Assembly: GCA_022818135.1 (NCBI GenBank)
Contig: JAFMSR010000007.1
Location: 10,501,007-10,565,006 of the forward strand
Length of the DNA stretch: 64,000 bases
Direction of reading: 5' to 3'
Source: Saxidomus purpurata
Lineage: Eukaryota; Mollusca; Bivalvia; Venerida; Veneridae
The notes beneath the pieces are model-generated. The model did not search any database, was not told the origin of the DNA, and saw only the letters and a list, made by a program, of their open reading frames with translations. Position 1 is the stretch's first letter. Every line of letters begins with the position of its first letter. Below are positions 1 to 25,400 of the stretch, one piece after another. The translations under genes were made by a program, and so were the position numbers.

Positions 1-1160
1 ACGCTGCAGTATAGCCGTATATAGCAGCAGCAACATTTGCAGAAGCAACAGTAATATTTCAGCTATGACTGCGGGTTTTTTTGAAGTCCCAGGATCACTT
101 TGAATTTACTGATGGTATGAGAAGCCTAAATCGGTGAAAACCGGAAGCAGGTTATTTTATCTAGGGAACATGCGGAACTACACTATGTGTTTGTTTGCTG
201 ATTGGCTGAAACTATGTGGATGCATACAAGAAAAATTATTTTGAATTAATCGCTGGATGACAGATCACAAATGAAATATGAAAGAAGAAAAATCTGGATA
301 AAGGATAAATTATATTCAAAATATTTGTTTTTGAAAATACTGACATATTTGGTCGGTGACCACTAAAACTGCCACCAAAATGGGGGTGATGTCATTCAGC
401 TCCAAATTAGTGGCATAAAGTATTGGATCACATGTATAAATTTTGTTATTTTTATGTGGGGCTAGGATGTTTCTACAAAATAAAGTTCATTTCAGCAGTC
501 GGTGAGATTTTGGGTAGTCGCACCGAAAGAAGACCTTATAATGTAAGTATATGGAAATGTATTTAGGCGTCTCATACCTAAATATAGTAAAATAAATTTA
601 CTGATAGGATAATGATAGAACCATGTTCTATTCACTGTAAAACAATGTTGACATATGCCTTTCAAGTCGTTTCTTCGCGAAAAAGAGTTGCCACAAAGGC
701 TTCCTAATTTTTTGCTTTATCATTTTAAAAAAATACTGCGCTATGTATGTTATATGTATTTATCAATTTAAACAGCAAATTTAAGAATTTTAGTACAAAC
801 TAAGGTCAATTCCTCCGGTAAGACATCTTTTTTGCTTGCTGCATGTAATTGTGCACCTAGGACTTTAAGGTAACCTCTAGATCTACTAGTATAGCTAACA
901 GTCTACGCACCTGTTTTTAGAGTTCATACAAGATTTTTATCACTGATTATAAATCCGTCCATAATCGCAAATGCCTCGGTATCCTGTATGAAGTATCACC
1001 TTTGAAGTTTTGATATCATATATCGTCTGGTAGAGGCTATATGCATAATGTAAATTAAAAAATATACTTAATTCTGAAATCAGCATTTCACTTGTCTAAA
1101 TAAAAACAATTTACTGCGCTTTATCTATTGCACAGATATTGCTGAGGCTTGTGGTAAACC
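1..1160. other. 5' flank of the GH1 gene, no gene seen
   Basis: AT-rich DNA with no open frame or exon I can support. A pyrimidine-rich acceptor-like site ending in CAG lies at about 1135, 26 bases before the GH1 start codon, so the 5' UTR may be spliced and the true promoter may lie further upstream. I could not assign a core promoter. Confidence 0.4.
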
Positions 1161-12517
<11,357 letters not shown>

Positions 12518-13123
12518 GAACAAGAGGAATTTTGTTATTAGTTTAAATTAATATTCAAATTTTGTTAAAGTATATACATGTATGCAATTATTTTCATCAT
12601 TTGAAACTTAACATTCCATACACGAATCGTAAACCAGAATATCTTTTGTTTTAAATCCTGTGATTGTATTAAAAAAACATTGAAGAACTCAAATCGACGA
12701 GGCCGGTGCCATGTGTTGTGCACGAATTGCCGACATGTTGTATCATTGAACTATTGTTTGTTTGATTCTACGAGAAGCCATTTCATAGACTGTTGATTTC
12801 CGTTTCCTCTTGTTTTGACATTTTTACTAAATCCAGCCGTTGTTTTAGATAACTAAGTTTTGCAATTTCTACATGGACTGATTCTAGACAAAAGGTAACA
12901 GCGTTAAAAACGGAAATTTACAAGTTATTGGTGCTATTTCAAGGTTCAACACTGTCATTGTTAACTTAACTATGTATATAACTTAAAATGAGTCTTAGAA
13001 GTGTGTTGTTTATGCGCCACTACAAAATCACAAAACTTATCCTTTAAGCAAATCGTACACTTGATACATATAAACAATAGCACTACTACTTTTATATAAC
13101 TTTTGATTATATATCAAAATAAG

Positions 13124-13136
13124 AATAAAAAATAAA
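13124..13136 (+). promoter_or_regulatory. Polyadenylation signals of the GH1 gene
   Basis: Two AATAAA hexamers (13124-13129 and 13131-13136) about 610 bp after the stop are the first clear pair downstream. 12518-13120 would then be 3' UTR. I cannot confirm the cleavage site. Confidence 0.45.
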
Positions 13137-13552
13137 AGCCTAGCTCTTATTTTTACTGTGTTGACCAACATGAACACCAACTCGATAGTTATGACAATGA
13201 AACTTCCGTCTCAGGGCCTAAAATTTTGCGACCAGACAAGGGAGAAACTAGTTTCCTCAATGTTTTGTTTTCGAGACAATTCACCGAAGTTACATCAAAC
13301 AACAAAAATTATTGCAAACTTTCTTGATTCTATGACACAGTGGTCTGTCCTTGTTACAGCTAGTGTAGCTTCTGTTAAAACCACGAGAGAAAAACGCAGT
13401 TATGATCTTAAAAACATAAGCATTTCCTGCATACTCGATCTCACATATACGTGAAACATACACTTACGTGTTCTGTGCTGGCTATAAATAAGAATACATG
13501 TAAAAACAAGACTGATTTTGATGCAAGGCATCAAAGACGTAGCAGTAGTGTT

Positions 13553-14420
13553 CTTAGCTCACCTAGCCAATAGTACCAAGGTGAGCTATTAGGATCGATC
13601 ACCGTTCATCCACCATTTCCTTCAAACGACATCTCTTAAACCACTAGGCCAATATTGATGCAAAGAATTCTAGCAAGGAGGAAAAAGGGGGGGGGGGTTT
13701 TCTTTATTTGTGCAAAGAATTCCAGCCCTTTCAGATCTCTGGTTGCCATGGCAACAAAAAGGCGAAATCTTTAAAAATCTTCTCAAAAACTGAAAGGCCC
13801 GGTGCATAGATATTTTGCATATAACATTGTCTAGCGGACCTCTACCAACAGTGTTTAGATCATGGGACAAAACTGACTCCACCTTGGGTTGTCACATGAT
13901 TTAACATTGGTTTCTATAGGAAAACTTTAAAATTCTTGTCACAAAATACACCTGCCAAGTTTTAGCATTTTGGCAACTGAAGGGCAATAACTCAAGTGAA
14001 TTAGGTGAAATGGCTTGTTATCAAACTTGGCATAGACACTATGCCAATAAAGATAAAGAGCAAAAAAAGAGGCTTGTTATAAATAAAGACAGAGTGGACA
14101 ACTCTTAATTTGTTCAAACTTTGGCAAATAAAGGACACTAACTTTTGAGTGACTGGTGCGCATTAGCTGGTTATCGAACAGTCAAGAAATTGGGCCAATA
14201 TAAATTCAAAGCATGTTCAGTAAAAATTGGTTAAGTTTTGCTTAAGTTAGAGACTAGACAACTCTAAATGTGTCCAATTTCAGCATTTAAAGGCCAATAA
14301 CTCTCCGAGTGACTGGAGTGATTGACTGATCATCAAACTGAGCCGAGATTTTCTGCCGATAATCATTCACAGCATGTTTTGCAAAGTTTTGGTAAGAGTT
14401 GTAGACAACTTTATGGTTGC
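13553..14420 (-). mobile_element. Hairpin-ended dispersed repeat, family A
   Basis: Starts with a hairpin, AGCTCACCT ... AGGTGAGCT (13556-13587), then ATTAGGATCGATCACCG, and continues as weakly repetitive DNA with repeated 'aataactc' and 'gcaaagtttt' phrases. Its reverse complement matches the right end of the 37245-38300 copy. The far boundary is uncertain. No protein is coded. Confidence 0.6.
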
Positions 14421-15769
14421 CACCAACCCAGCATCAGTAATCCCATTATACTGCTCGTCTTCATGAGCATGTAAAGAGGAGCAAAACAATAAAACAATTC
14501 AATATAGTAATGTTTATTATTTGAATAAATTAACAATAGAAAATATACATGTCATACTCTGGCTCAGCAAATAACTACAACAGTTTGGTACCAACAAAAT
14601 ACTAATGTATAGATATAGGCCAATATATATATATATATATGTGACATCCGGAATCAAATTAGAAACAACTAAACCTCCACTATTCTGATATATACATGAA
14701 ACCATGAGCCTGTTTATGAATACTTTATTGACATTTTTAAAGTATCTTATATCTCTAATCACAATGTAGAAATTCCTGAAGTTACGTCCAATTTAGCAGA
14801 CAAAATTACTCCTTTTATTGGTCCACACGAAAACAATTATGCTCCATAGCTTTTCTTGACATAATCCACAGAAAAAAACAATCTGTATGCATGCCTAAAC
14901 TGGCAGACATACAGTGGAATCACTACACAGCAACTTGTCATACAGATATAAACATTTATCACATTCAGTTTTTTTGCTGTATTCTTTCAAACAAAATAAA
15001 ATATGAAATATGGTTACCTCTCTAACAGAATATAGAGAAATATATACTTGATTCTTATCTATATTTTAACATTTAATATTTTACATTTACCTGAAAAATA
15101 TTGGTCCCTATTCATAAAATTCAAATAACCGTTTGATGTACCTTAAAATGTACTCTGCATAAAATACCAAAACCAGTATGTATACTTTTGAATGATGCAC
15201 TATATAACTTCTAAATTTTCAGATGACATTTTCAAAAATTCGGTAAGCACTTCGCAATGACAAGACTTCATCATTCTACAATTTATATTGCAAACTCAGC
15301 AGTTATTTGTGTTGGGTTTAATTAAAATCTGATTAATAAATATACATTGCACTAAACTATCCTCAACTGTTAACAATAAAATCAAAATCTAAATATACAA
15401 GGTGCTTTGAAAAGAAACGTATCTCTGAACCAAAACAATTTTATCCACAAACATTCAGTATCTACTTATCAAAAATAACTTTGCATGAACTTTATGTGGA
15501 CAATCTCAAAGAAAAAATACAGAATACAGCTTAGAATTGAGAGGAATGTCAGAAGTGGTAAGATAAATAACATTAAACCATTCAATTAAGCAGCCACATG
15601 TTCTTGAGATGTCAATACTGATGTATTGCAATTGGCGATTAACTTACTATATGGCAAATTTTGAAACATTCCTTGGCTGACTGTGGGAGACAGATTGGAT
15701 TGTATATAAACATCTATTTAAATCTTCAATTAGGAGACAGTTTATGCACTTCTCATCCCAACACATAAA
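14421..15769. other. Intergenic AT-rich DNA, no gene seen
   Basis: Space between the convergent GH1 and - strand genes. It holds an (AT)n run at about 14622-14640 and nothing coding. TTTATT at about 14509 could be a distal polyadenylation signal of the - strand gene, but nearer ones exist. Confidence 0.4.
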
Positions 15770-16560
15770 ACAAGAGCTGTCACTCGTAGTGACGAATACC
15801 CCAAAGTGGAATCTCACAGTCTATGGCTTTAACCATCACGGTGTGGACCAAGTACTTGCACACAACACATTTATGCCAATCTTCAATGCGTGACAGAGTT
15901 ACCATGTATACAGGATTCCACAACTCATGTGTGACCAGTTGCACATGCCAAATTGTCTCAATGTGTTGAAAATTTGTGCCAAGTTGTTTTAAAACCCTTC
16001 AATGCATGACAGAAGTAGTCAACACACAAATGTGTGCATATATACAAGATTCAAAGACCTTTAAATTTCATGCATGACCTTGATGTTCAAGGTAGGGATG
16101 CTGGACTTGAACGTGACATGTGCCAAACATTTGTTTCGAGCTTAAATTTTTAAAAATATTTTTATGTATAAGAGAGTTACAGTACAGACACGCATGTGTG
16201 CATATATATATATAGGGTGCATTAGTGTGACCTTGACCTTTGGCCTTGCAAGGGACATGTTGTCTTCATGTGCTGAACATTTGTGCCGTATGATTTTGGA
16301 AATCCCTTCACAGCCATGACACGGACGTATGCACATAAAAAAACAGGTTTGTTACCTTTAAACTCTAAAGTGTGACAGTGTCATTTCAGGTAGGGACCTT
16401 GGTCTTGCATACAACACATTGTCTTGATGTGCTGAAAATTTGTTCCAAAATCCCTTCATGCATGACAAGTTTCAACCTGGATTTGAAAAAATTGAATGAT
16501 GGAAACATGCACAGGCAGGATACACAGATGGACGGACGTTGCGATTTTTAAATGCTCTCC
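15770..16560 (+). mobile_element. Dispersed repeat, 'acaagagctgtcact' family
   Basis: Opens with ACAAGAGCTGTCACTCGTAG, an end I associate with a very common bivalve repeat, and contains several 'gtgaccttgacc' and 'tgctgaacatttgtgcc' phrases and a closing GATGGACGGACG. No open reading frame of note. Assignment rests on memory and composition. Confidence 0.5.
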
Positions 16561-19424
16561 TGTTGGGGAATCATGTCAGTCAGCTTTACATAATAATAAA
16601 GTTACATACAATCTGCAGTAAAATGGAATCTACAGGTCAACTGCTAATATTCAGTAATGATCACCCTGCGTTTAATAAAATATTACAGGTCAAACGAGAA
16701 ACAAAAATCGATACGTATTTTCAATTTTATTAGCAAGGATTTCATTTTACAAATGTACAATACCTTCACTTTTCTCGATTGTTAATGAGCAAATTTTAGA
16801 AACAAGTCTTTCTTTTGGAATGTATAATCGACTTGGAATGTAGAAAAAGTGAATGTAGTTTCATATTCTACAGAAGTAACAGTTTTGCCTGCTAGTAATA
16901 ATATATGTCTATAATTAAATATTTTTTTTTTTATAATAATGAACAATGTTTCCTTACATTTCTTCTTTGATAAAGCATTCCATGACAAAAAGTCTAATAA
17001 AATATGAGATACAGCTGAGATAAATGGTCATTATCATTATTCACAATAGTTAACATAAATGATAGATGTAAATGTTGGACCAATATATCACATTAAACAA
17101 GTCTTTAATATATTACAATAAATGTATCATATTTTACAAATGTACATATTGACAGTCCCTTTACTTCATCTCGTTCGATGTTTCATCTAATAAAAAGTGG
17201 TACTGTAAACCAATTAATTTCTGTGCTGGTTAATGTTCACATTTGTTGAAGTCGTCTTTCAAAAAACTGAAGAAAAGTTGCTCCATTTCCTGTTTTATTT
17301 CTTAAATATCTACCTAAGTGATATAAGTAGGCATTTAATCAAATAGTAGCAAATTTGCAGAAAACTTACTTCTGCAAACACAATGTGTGGTAACCAAACA
17401 TTATTTGGTTTACAGTATTTTTTTAACTAATTTTTCTATTTACTTGGAAATATTAGCACATGGAAATACATGGCATCACCTTAAAACAAAGCAAAATGTT
17501 TTATACTATTTCCAATGTCATGTTCACTATGAATTTTACCTATAACAATAAGTCATAGACTCACAGGTACATATAAATTCAGTATGCCAAGTCAAAACAT
17601 CCCAATAGTTTTCATCTACATAACATAAAATACACAAAAACTATTTAAGAAAAGATTTATTTGAACGTTTTAGCTTAGGAATGTGACAATGTTATACATT
17701 GAAAGGAAGCAACTACAGAACACAAGTTCCCACTAGCACCGACACACAAACACACAGCAGAAAATGTTCAAAGATGGATGAATGAAAACAAACACATGTA
17801 TAATTATACAGTTGGACCTGCTTCAGTGGTCATCTAGATTCAGCAAAAACTTGTCTTAAGTAGCCAATACAGTCACCCTTGTGAACAGAGAGCAAGGCAA
17901 AAATTAAGAAGGCTTTTGTTGACAGAAGGGTTTATTGACTGATGTTTCTTACATACTGTTTTATTATGTTGGTCTTTAGCTGGAGGTGGTACTTTGTTTT
18001 GTTACATCCAGATAGGTGAATAACAAGATAAATGGATACATATTTAACCAGTATTTCAAACAAGTAAGGTCCTGTAAGTATGAATCAATACAATTGGACG
18101 AAGTAACACTCGGCCCATTGGCAACCAACGGGAGAACAACAAAACAATATTAACAGGTGTACAGTGTATAACTGTAGTTATATAACAAAATTACTGCTAT
18201 TTTTCTGTTAGACTATAACAAACTATAGTTAAGGAAAATATTAAATTGTTAAAGAATGTAATGTAAAAACATTGTAATTAATATTTATCTCACATAATTT
18301 TATACTAACATCTATAGGTGTTAGTAAAGTATTGTATTCCAACTTGATTTATTAGAATAGTGTACATACATGCATTTGATGCTAAATTTACTGATATTTT
18401 TATTGTATAAAGTCATATATACATGTTGTATAAACATACAGTATACTTTTTAGTACTTGATTTTCAGGAAATTTACTAGGGTGTGTTACTTTCTTACTGA
18501 TTTAAATACATGACCACTGTCTTAGCTGCTATACATGTATTTAAAAACAAATACACTTTTTGGAGGAATAGGCTGTACAAGCATGTCATTAAATTTTCTT
18601 GGTGGGATAAGGCAAAAGGTACAGAAAACAATCCTCAGCAAATTGGTGGTACTGGTATATCAAAGTGGGTATCAAACTGAGTGTACAGATCTAAAATTCA
18701 TTAGACATACTGTATTTCAGTAAATTATGACATTTTATTTCATTCTTGTAGACAAAGTATTTAAATTGAAAATCTGTATCTATAAGCATTCGGGTTTGCT
18801 ACATGAAATCAAAGTTGCAAAATTTGAGAAGTAAGTTCTCAGAATTTGCATAAACTAAATTTTCCTTGCACAAGAACAGGTGTTGTATGGAATTTTAGGT
18901 TTCTTCGTATTTGTGAAAGAAATACTGGGATCAGTAACCTCTGTGATGATGTGATTGGTTAAAGCACACAGTCAGCATGATGTTCATCAGTCAGTCAAAA
19001 TACCTTCAATATATTTCTCAAATGTGTAGGAATATTTTTTGTACAAACATTAAATTTTTTGAGCTCAATATCACAAAATGAAAAAAAAAAAAAGAAATCT
19101 AAATTTTATCTGATTGCAAAATTACAAAGTGTTTTAGATTAATAAAATAAAAGAAAATGAAGTCGCTACTATTCTAAACAGATGTTAAAAATTGGAGAGC
19201 AAAGAAATTTGTGTAAACTTAAAAGTACTAACTACATTACAGTAACAATAGGTTAAAAACCAAAAGTAGGTTTCTGTGAGACCAAAGCACGTCTGTCAGC
19301 AACAAAAGCAATAACTGTCTCGCAAAACAGAACAAAAAATTGCTTTTAAGCATTTAATCTAATAAAATAACTGATGAACACCAAAATTGCTACTCTACAT
19401 ATGGGAGGAAAATAAAGTCTTACA
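16561..19424. other. Probable 3' UTR and downstream flank of the - strand gene
   Basis: AT-rich, no exon found on either strand. TTTATT (AATAAA on the - strand) occurs at 18734-18739, 690 bp past the stop, and again near 18348; either could end the transcript. Confidence 0.35.
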
Positions 19425-19468
19425 CTACGAATGACCTGATTGGTCACTTTTTTCATGCACGGATGAGG
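19425..19468 (-). CDS. Repeat-protein gene exon 15: C-terminus
   Basis: Codes the last 15 codons, TSSVHEKSDQSGHS and TAG. Acceptor ATTTGCAG. The incoming phase 1 base A completes ACC. Short but closes the 3636-nt frame exactly. Confidence 0.75.
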
Positions 19469-22400
19469 CTGCAAATATATAATAGCATATTAGTCAAATA
19501 TAAACACAATTTACATCAACATAAAACAAACCCTACTCAAGCAGCAAATGAAGGAGCGAAGTAAGCCGGGACTGTTAAAACTTTCCAACATAATCAAATC
19601 ATATATCATAAGTAGAGCCATATCTTTACAGACTGGTCCTTTTTCCTTGGTAAAAGACACTTAAGAGGAATTTTATATTCCCTGAAAAACATTAAGTATC
19701 TAAATATGTGTAGAAATAATGGCACTCGAACAATTTTGCAGGCAATATGTCGCGCTCCAAATATTGTGAAAATTAGAACCTGGTGACTATTTCTTCACAC
19801 ATGATTAAAATAGTTTGGGTTTCTTTTATTCATTTTATGCCATTTTTCAACAGTTTTCATTCATATACCAACAACCAGTCAACCCAACCAGGATTCTATC
19901 GTTATGTCATGTGACAAGTCTCAAGGTATCTAAGAGACAAAACTCTACTACTCAAATATCCTCTGTACATTTGACAAAATAATTACTGAATGTGTTTAAA
20001 TTTGCTTGAATAGTAATATGGGTGCATTACCAAATTCATCAGGTTGTTTATGAACTATAAACATGTATTTTTATCATGCAAAAAATAACATAGTTACCAA
20101 ATATATGTATAGTGATGGAATGTACTGTGAAAATATCAGAGAAAAGATACTGATTGTGCAAAAAATAAATTTACAATACCATAAAATGAGACTTTTTACA
20201 CCTTAATTTTCTTATCTGTTTTCTTTTCAAGAAATTTTAGCTTTAAAATACAAAATTAATACATGTACTGATATGAAGAGTTTACAATATTTACCCTGTA
20301 CAAAAATTACATGCAAACTGTTTGTAAATTTAGCAAGGCCGTAAAAATTACCTGACAATAACAATCTAAGTGCCATCTGCCAAAAATATAAGGAATGTTT
20401 GTCTCAATATTTTTCAGTGATAAAAACATGTAATTGCCAAAACATATATGAATAAAGAGATCCTATAATGAGAACTTGACTTGGAGATTTGGGTGGTTCA
20501 TTCTCTATCATACCTAAAATTTCCATTAGCACTTTGGATGTAAAATTACTTCTGGCTCTTATATTACCAAGAAAGATATATTACTGTTGAAACTGACTGT
20601 AACTGTTTAAAAAACATATTCATGTATATAAAAATGTCTTCATCAACTAAATCATCTTCTTTATTTTCATCTTACATCTTTCAAACACTATTATCCATAT
20701 TTCAAAACCACTACAGTACATTTATTTAAATACAGTAAACTCTGTATATAACAAACTCCTTGGGGTAATTTAAATATGTTCCCTATATCCAGAGTTTGTT
20801 ATATCCATATTACACTTTCATATAAAATAAAGAAATAAAATCAGGCAGAGAAAATTTAGTTTATACTAATTTATTTTAGCTTGATTGTGAAGAAAGCTTT
20901 GAGCTTATTGAGTCACTCTCGAGTCCGCTTCCTGGAAAAACCAGTACTGGTGTCATATGAGGAGGTACGGTCATGACTTTGGTGGGGCTGGAACCCGCAA
21001 CCTCCAAGATGAACAGCAGACACCTAAACCTCTACACTTCCGCACCCCTCATGAGAAAATTTGTTCCTTATATCTGGATTTTCTTTATATCTGGAGTCAT
21101 AATATACAGAGTTTACTGTATTAACACTACTTTGCTATTGTGCCATTTACAGTCAGTCCCAAATGTTTTCTATTTAATTCTGATATGAAACCATTTATGT
21201 GTTTGGTAGACAATTTTGTATTATAACTATTTATTTGAGTTTGAAACTGGTGTACTGCAGTGACTTACTTCGAAGCCGTGCATGCTTTTCTTCCGCAGCC
21301 TTCTTCCATTCAGGCTCTACTGACTTTACTTCTGAAAAGAAACAACAGAAAAGATCACATAAGCTAACAATAGAAAAATGTACAGATATTTCAAGTTACA
21401 GTGAACTGATATAATCATGCAACAATACTTTAAAACTAATGTCCTACTTTGTGATAAGGAGAATGTCACCCCTTAAGGCAAGAGGTTGGATACTATAGCA
21501 TGTATAAAATGTCTGTATTTTAACAGCCAACGGCTGCATATGTAAACGTTAATTAAGAGTCTTAAGACAAACTTTATTGAACTACACTCAATACCTAGTG
21601 GATCTAAAACACGTTTCTATACACTTTATTTTACTTTAATTTCCTATCTAATATGCCACAGTAACAAGTTCCACACAAATACTAAAGTACACAGCACATG
21701 GTCAATACATGTAACTTCCATTCTGTGATCGTCAGCCAGTTTTAAAGGAACACCGAGACGCTGAATGGCAGGAAAGGTTGTGTAGTATCAACTTGAATAT
21801 AACATAAAATTCATTCATCTAAGGGCATGAACCCACATAATGTTTGCCTGTTTGCTAGACCTTAAGATTGCTATCAGGTTAATGTCTTTTGGCACTTCAA
21901 TTATCAAGCCCTGTGTTCTCCTACCAGTAGAATCACTATTGATTTGTTTACCCTAGCTAGACACTTCCTGGTACCTCACAAAGTGTACCAAGTTGACTGA
22001 TTGTTTTTAAAATGACCCTTTCTTGTAAATATTCCATTTAAAAGCCTAATTAAGCAATAGTGTTGTGTACAGTGTAATACGAGTATGTACATGAAACATG
22101 AAATTTTAAACACATACTGGTACATGTATACAAATTATAAAAATTAACACAGGAAAAAATCCCTTTCACTTGCGTGCTAAAAGGAACTCCCCCAGCTCTT
22201 AGGATCAAATGGAATTACTTTCCAAAGAGACACAAATCTTCAATGGTCACCCTTTTAATTTTGAGTGTGGCACACAGAAATAGAAACAATGTAACTGCAT
22301 ATTCTACCAACATCAAAACGCTTACCCTGATAGTTGCAAGGAATTATACCCTATGAAATAAACTTGTAACTTGTGACTAGTGCAGATCATGAACAGCCTG

Positions 22401-25400
22401 CACATACATGCATACTCATTATGATCTGCACTGCTTACTATTCAGTCAGTAAATTTTCATCCAGTATTCCTTACAACAATTAATAGTTCATTTCAGAACA
22501 TACATAGGGTAAGAGTTAAGTATCACAACTAGGTTTCAACATGCCTAACAAACATTTACCCATTTCCAAATCTAAACAGAAATACATAAAGTATTAACTC
22601 AACTAAGAACATGAAAACAAAGCTTACGTTTCAAACCTTTACCAAATTTCCGTTTCTGAAGAAATCAAGTAACAATACTATAAGAAACTAGACCGAAAAT
22701 GCTTGGTACCAACAACAATGCTGTTCTGACATAGAAATACAGCTGCTATGTGACCTTGACCTTGGAGCAAGGTAGGGACTTAATCATGACACACTCTTTG
22801 CTCATTATAAACATTTTTTTGCAATTGTATGATTATCAACGGTACAGTTCAAAGTTATGCTCTAAAAAAAAATTGAACTCTAAGTGTAACCTTGACCTTA
22901 GACCAAGATGATTGGCCCAGACCACAACATACTATTTCTTTATGATGAACATTTGTGTGTACTTACATGTATTTGAAATAAAAAAAGTTCCAAAGTTCTA
23001 AAACTGCAAAAACTATGACATAAAATTTTAAAAAGGGGATGTGTCTTGTGCACATCTGTTATCTGTTCATGTAGAAACTTTGTGTACAACTATTTAAAAA
23101 TCAATGTTGGAAGTTTACAAATTATGCTCTTGAACTTAAAATACTTGAACTCTACATTTTGTCCTAAAACCTTGTACCAGGGTTTGAGTTTGCTTGTGAA
23201 AGTGTTCTGCTACTCTTGAAGCTGACATGGAACTATTTGAAAATTCATTAGATGGCCAAAATTTCAACCAACTGTCAGGCATGACTGCTATACATCCACA
23301 AATGCATGAATGAAGTTGCAAAACAAAAGTATTCAGTCTTTAATGAAAGTAACATAACAGTGTCAACAAGTTCTTTTTTTTAAATGACTAATATATATAT
23401 AATTATATATATCTCCATGTCCATTGTAAAGAGGATTGACTTTCCACTTTAAGTAAGGTCATATAATCATTACACTACCTCTAGAAGGCTGTGCCGTGCT
23501 TCTTGTCTTACGGAGAGCAATTCCTTTCTTCCAATCTGGTTCAACTGCTTCATCTTTCTTTGGCAGATCCTTAAATTCAATAGAGAACCATTTCCCACTA
23601 GTGAACAGTGAAGACTATGATCATAATACATAAACCTGCAGCCTGACCATGGTCTACACTTGTCACGGCTGTTTCCAGAGGGAAACTAGGGCTACACTTC
23701 AATCTTATTACAAAACCACTACAAACACGCCTTGTCACATGACATGGCTTCTTTCATTACACCTACCTCAATTTACTATATGATTTAGTTTGTGACAACC
23801 AGCTTAAGATTCAGAAACTACAAATTGGACACACAATTAAGTGACATGACCGTTTGTCCCTAAATATGACACTGACATCGAACCAAGTTAGCTGAGATAC
23901 AAACTATTAACATCATTTTGATGTGGTGAACATTTAAGATAAGTCTGATGATGCCTTCAAGAATTATGGAGCTGATAAAAAAAAAACAATAACCCGTAAG
24001 CGGAACCATGACCTTGAGGTGATGGGGTTGGAGTATGGGTTCTGCACGTCATCATGATAAGATGAAGATTTGACCGAAGTTTAATGAAAATCTTTCATGG
24101 GGTTTCGGAGATATGATGTGGACACAAAAACCAACAGACCAACCAACAAGCTGACTCCTATATACACTCCCTCAAACTTTGGGGGTTATAAAAATTACAT
24201 TTAAGATGTAATGCTAAGAACTTTATGTCGACAGTGATCAAACCTATGACCTAGCATTCATATCATACATTTAACCCTGTTCTTTTTGTTTTAAAATACC
24301 CTGTACCTCAAGCTGTGTTCAGAGTAAACAAAATCACAAATACTATTTAAACTTAATACAAGCAAACAGTGTAAACAACTAAGCAATTTCAAATAATTAT
24401 CTTTGACCAACACAAAAATTCTAATCCTTATTTAAGAAAAAGGTTTTAAATCTACATTTTATCTACATTTACTGCACTATGAAAATCTCTGTAATTAAGT
24501 TAGACCACATTCATGTGCATATAAGTTTCTACCTCCGATGCTTTTTCTTTCCTGTTTGCCCTTCTCTGAGCTAGTTCTCTCTTCCATTGTGGAACTTCAT
24601 TTGAGCTGTTCAATGACGGAAGGGACTTTGCCGGTCCAAGCACACTCGCAGTTGGAACAGATGGAGATCGCGTCTGTCTCATCCAGCTTGGGGTGTAGTT
24701 ATTGTGGTTTTCCTTAGCTGGAATAAAGTATTTATTAGTGTTAATACACAATTTTAATACAAAACTTTTTTTTATAAGAAATGGATAAAGGAATTTAAAA
24801 GTACATGTATCATTCACAATTATTTTATGAAACTACAATTTGTACCTGGGTATGGTTACTATGGTAATGTATACAGTTAAACTTGTGTTAGTTGTCACTT
24901 TGGCAGCAGATATTGATGTGTCCTTATTGGCCAATGTCACATAAATTGCACCTGTATTGGCTTAAACTGTACATAAACTAACAGCAATGTAATCAAACAA
25001 ACCATCCTTAACTTTAACGTTGAATCTAACTTGTCAAAATAATCAAAAAGTCAGGCCAACAGTCATTCCCTTTCTACAGCATTCCCTTTCTACAGCATCA
25101 AGTACACTTAGAGCCTATCATTTATGTTAACCAGATGAAGCTTACTTGCTGATAAAGATAAAAACTTAAAGATTGTACAAAATTCTACCTATGGATCCAG
25201 AAGGTTGGTTCCTGTCTGTTTCTTTTTCTGAACTCACTGAGGTATTCCTTGATCTAGGAGTAGAAGCTGGTTTCCCTGTGTCCTCAATATTGCTCAAATC
25301 TGATTGGCTACTGCTAGTTGATTGGCTGTTACTAGTGTCCTGTAGTGGTAAAGCTCGGGTTTTCTTGAGAGGGGATTTATCCAGCCAGGACGGCAATTCT

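Noticed and set aside
13158..13454. 98-codon frame after the GH1 gene
   Set aside because: No motif, no splice or start context, and it lies just past the likely polyadenylation signals.
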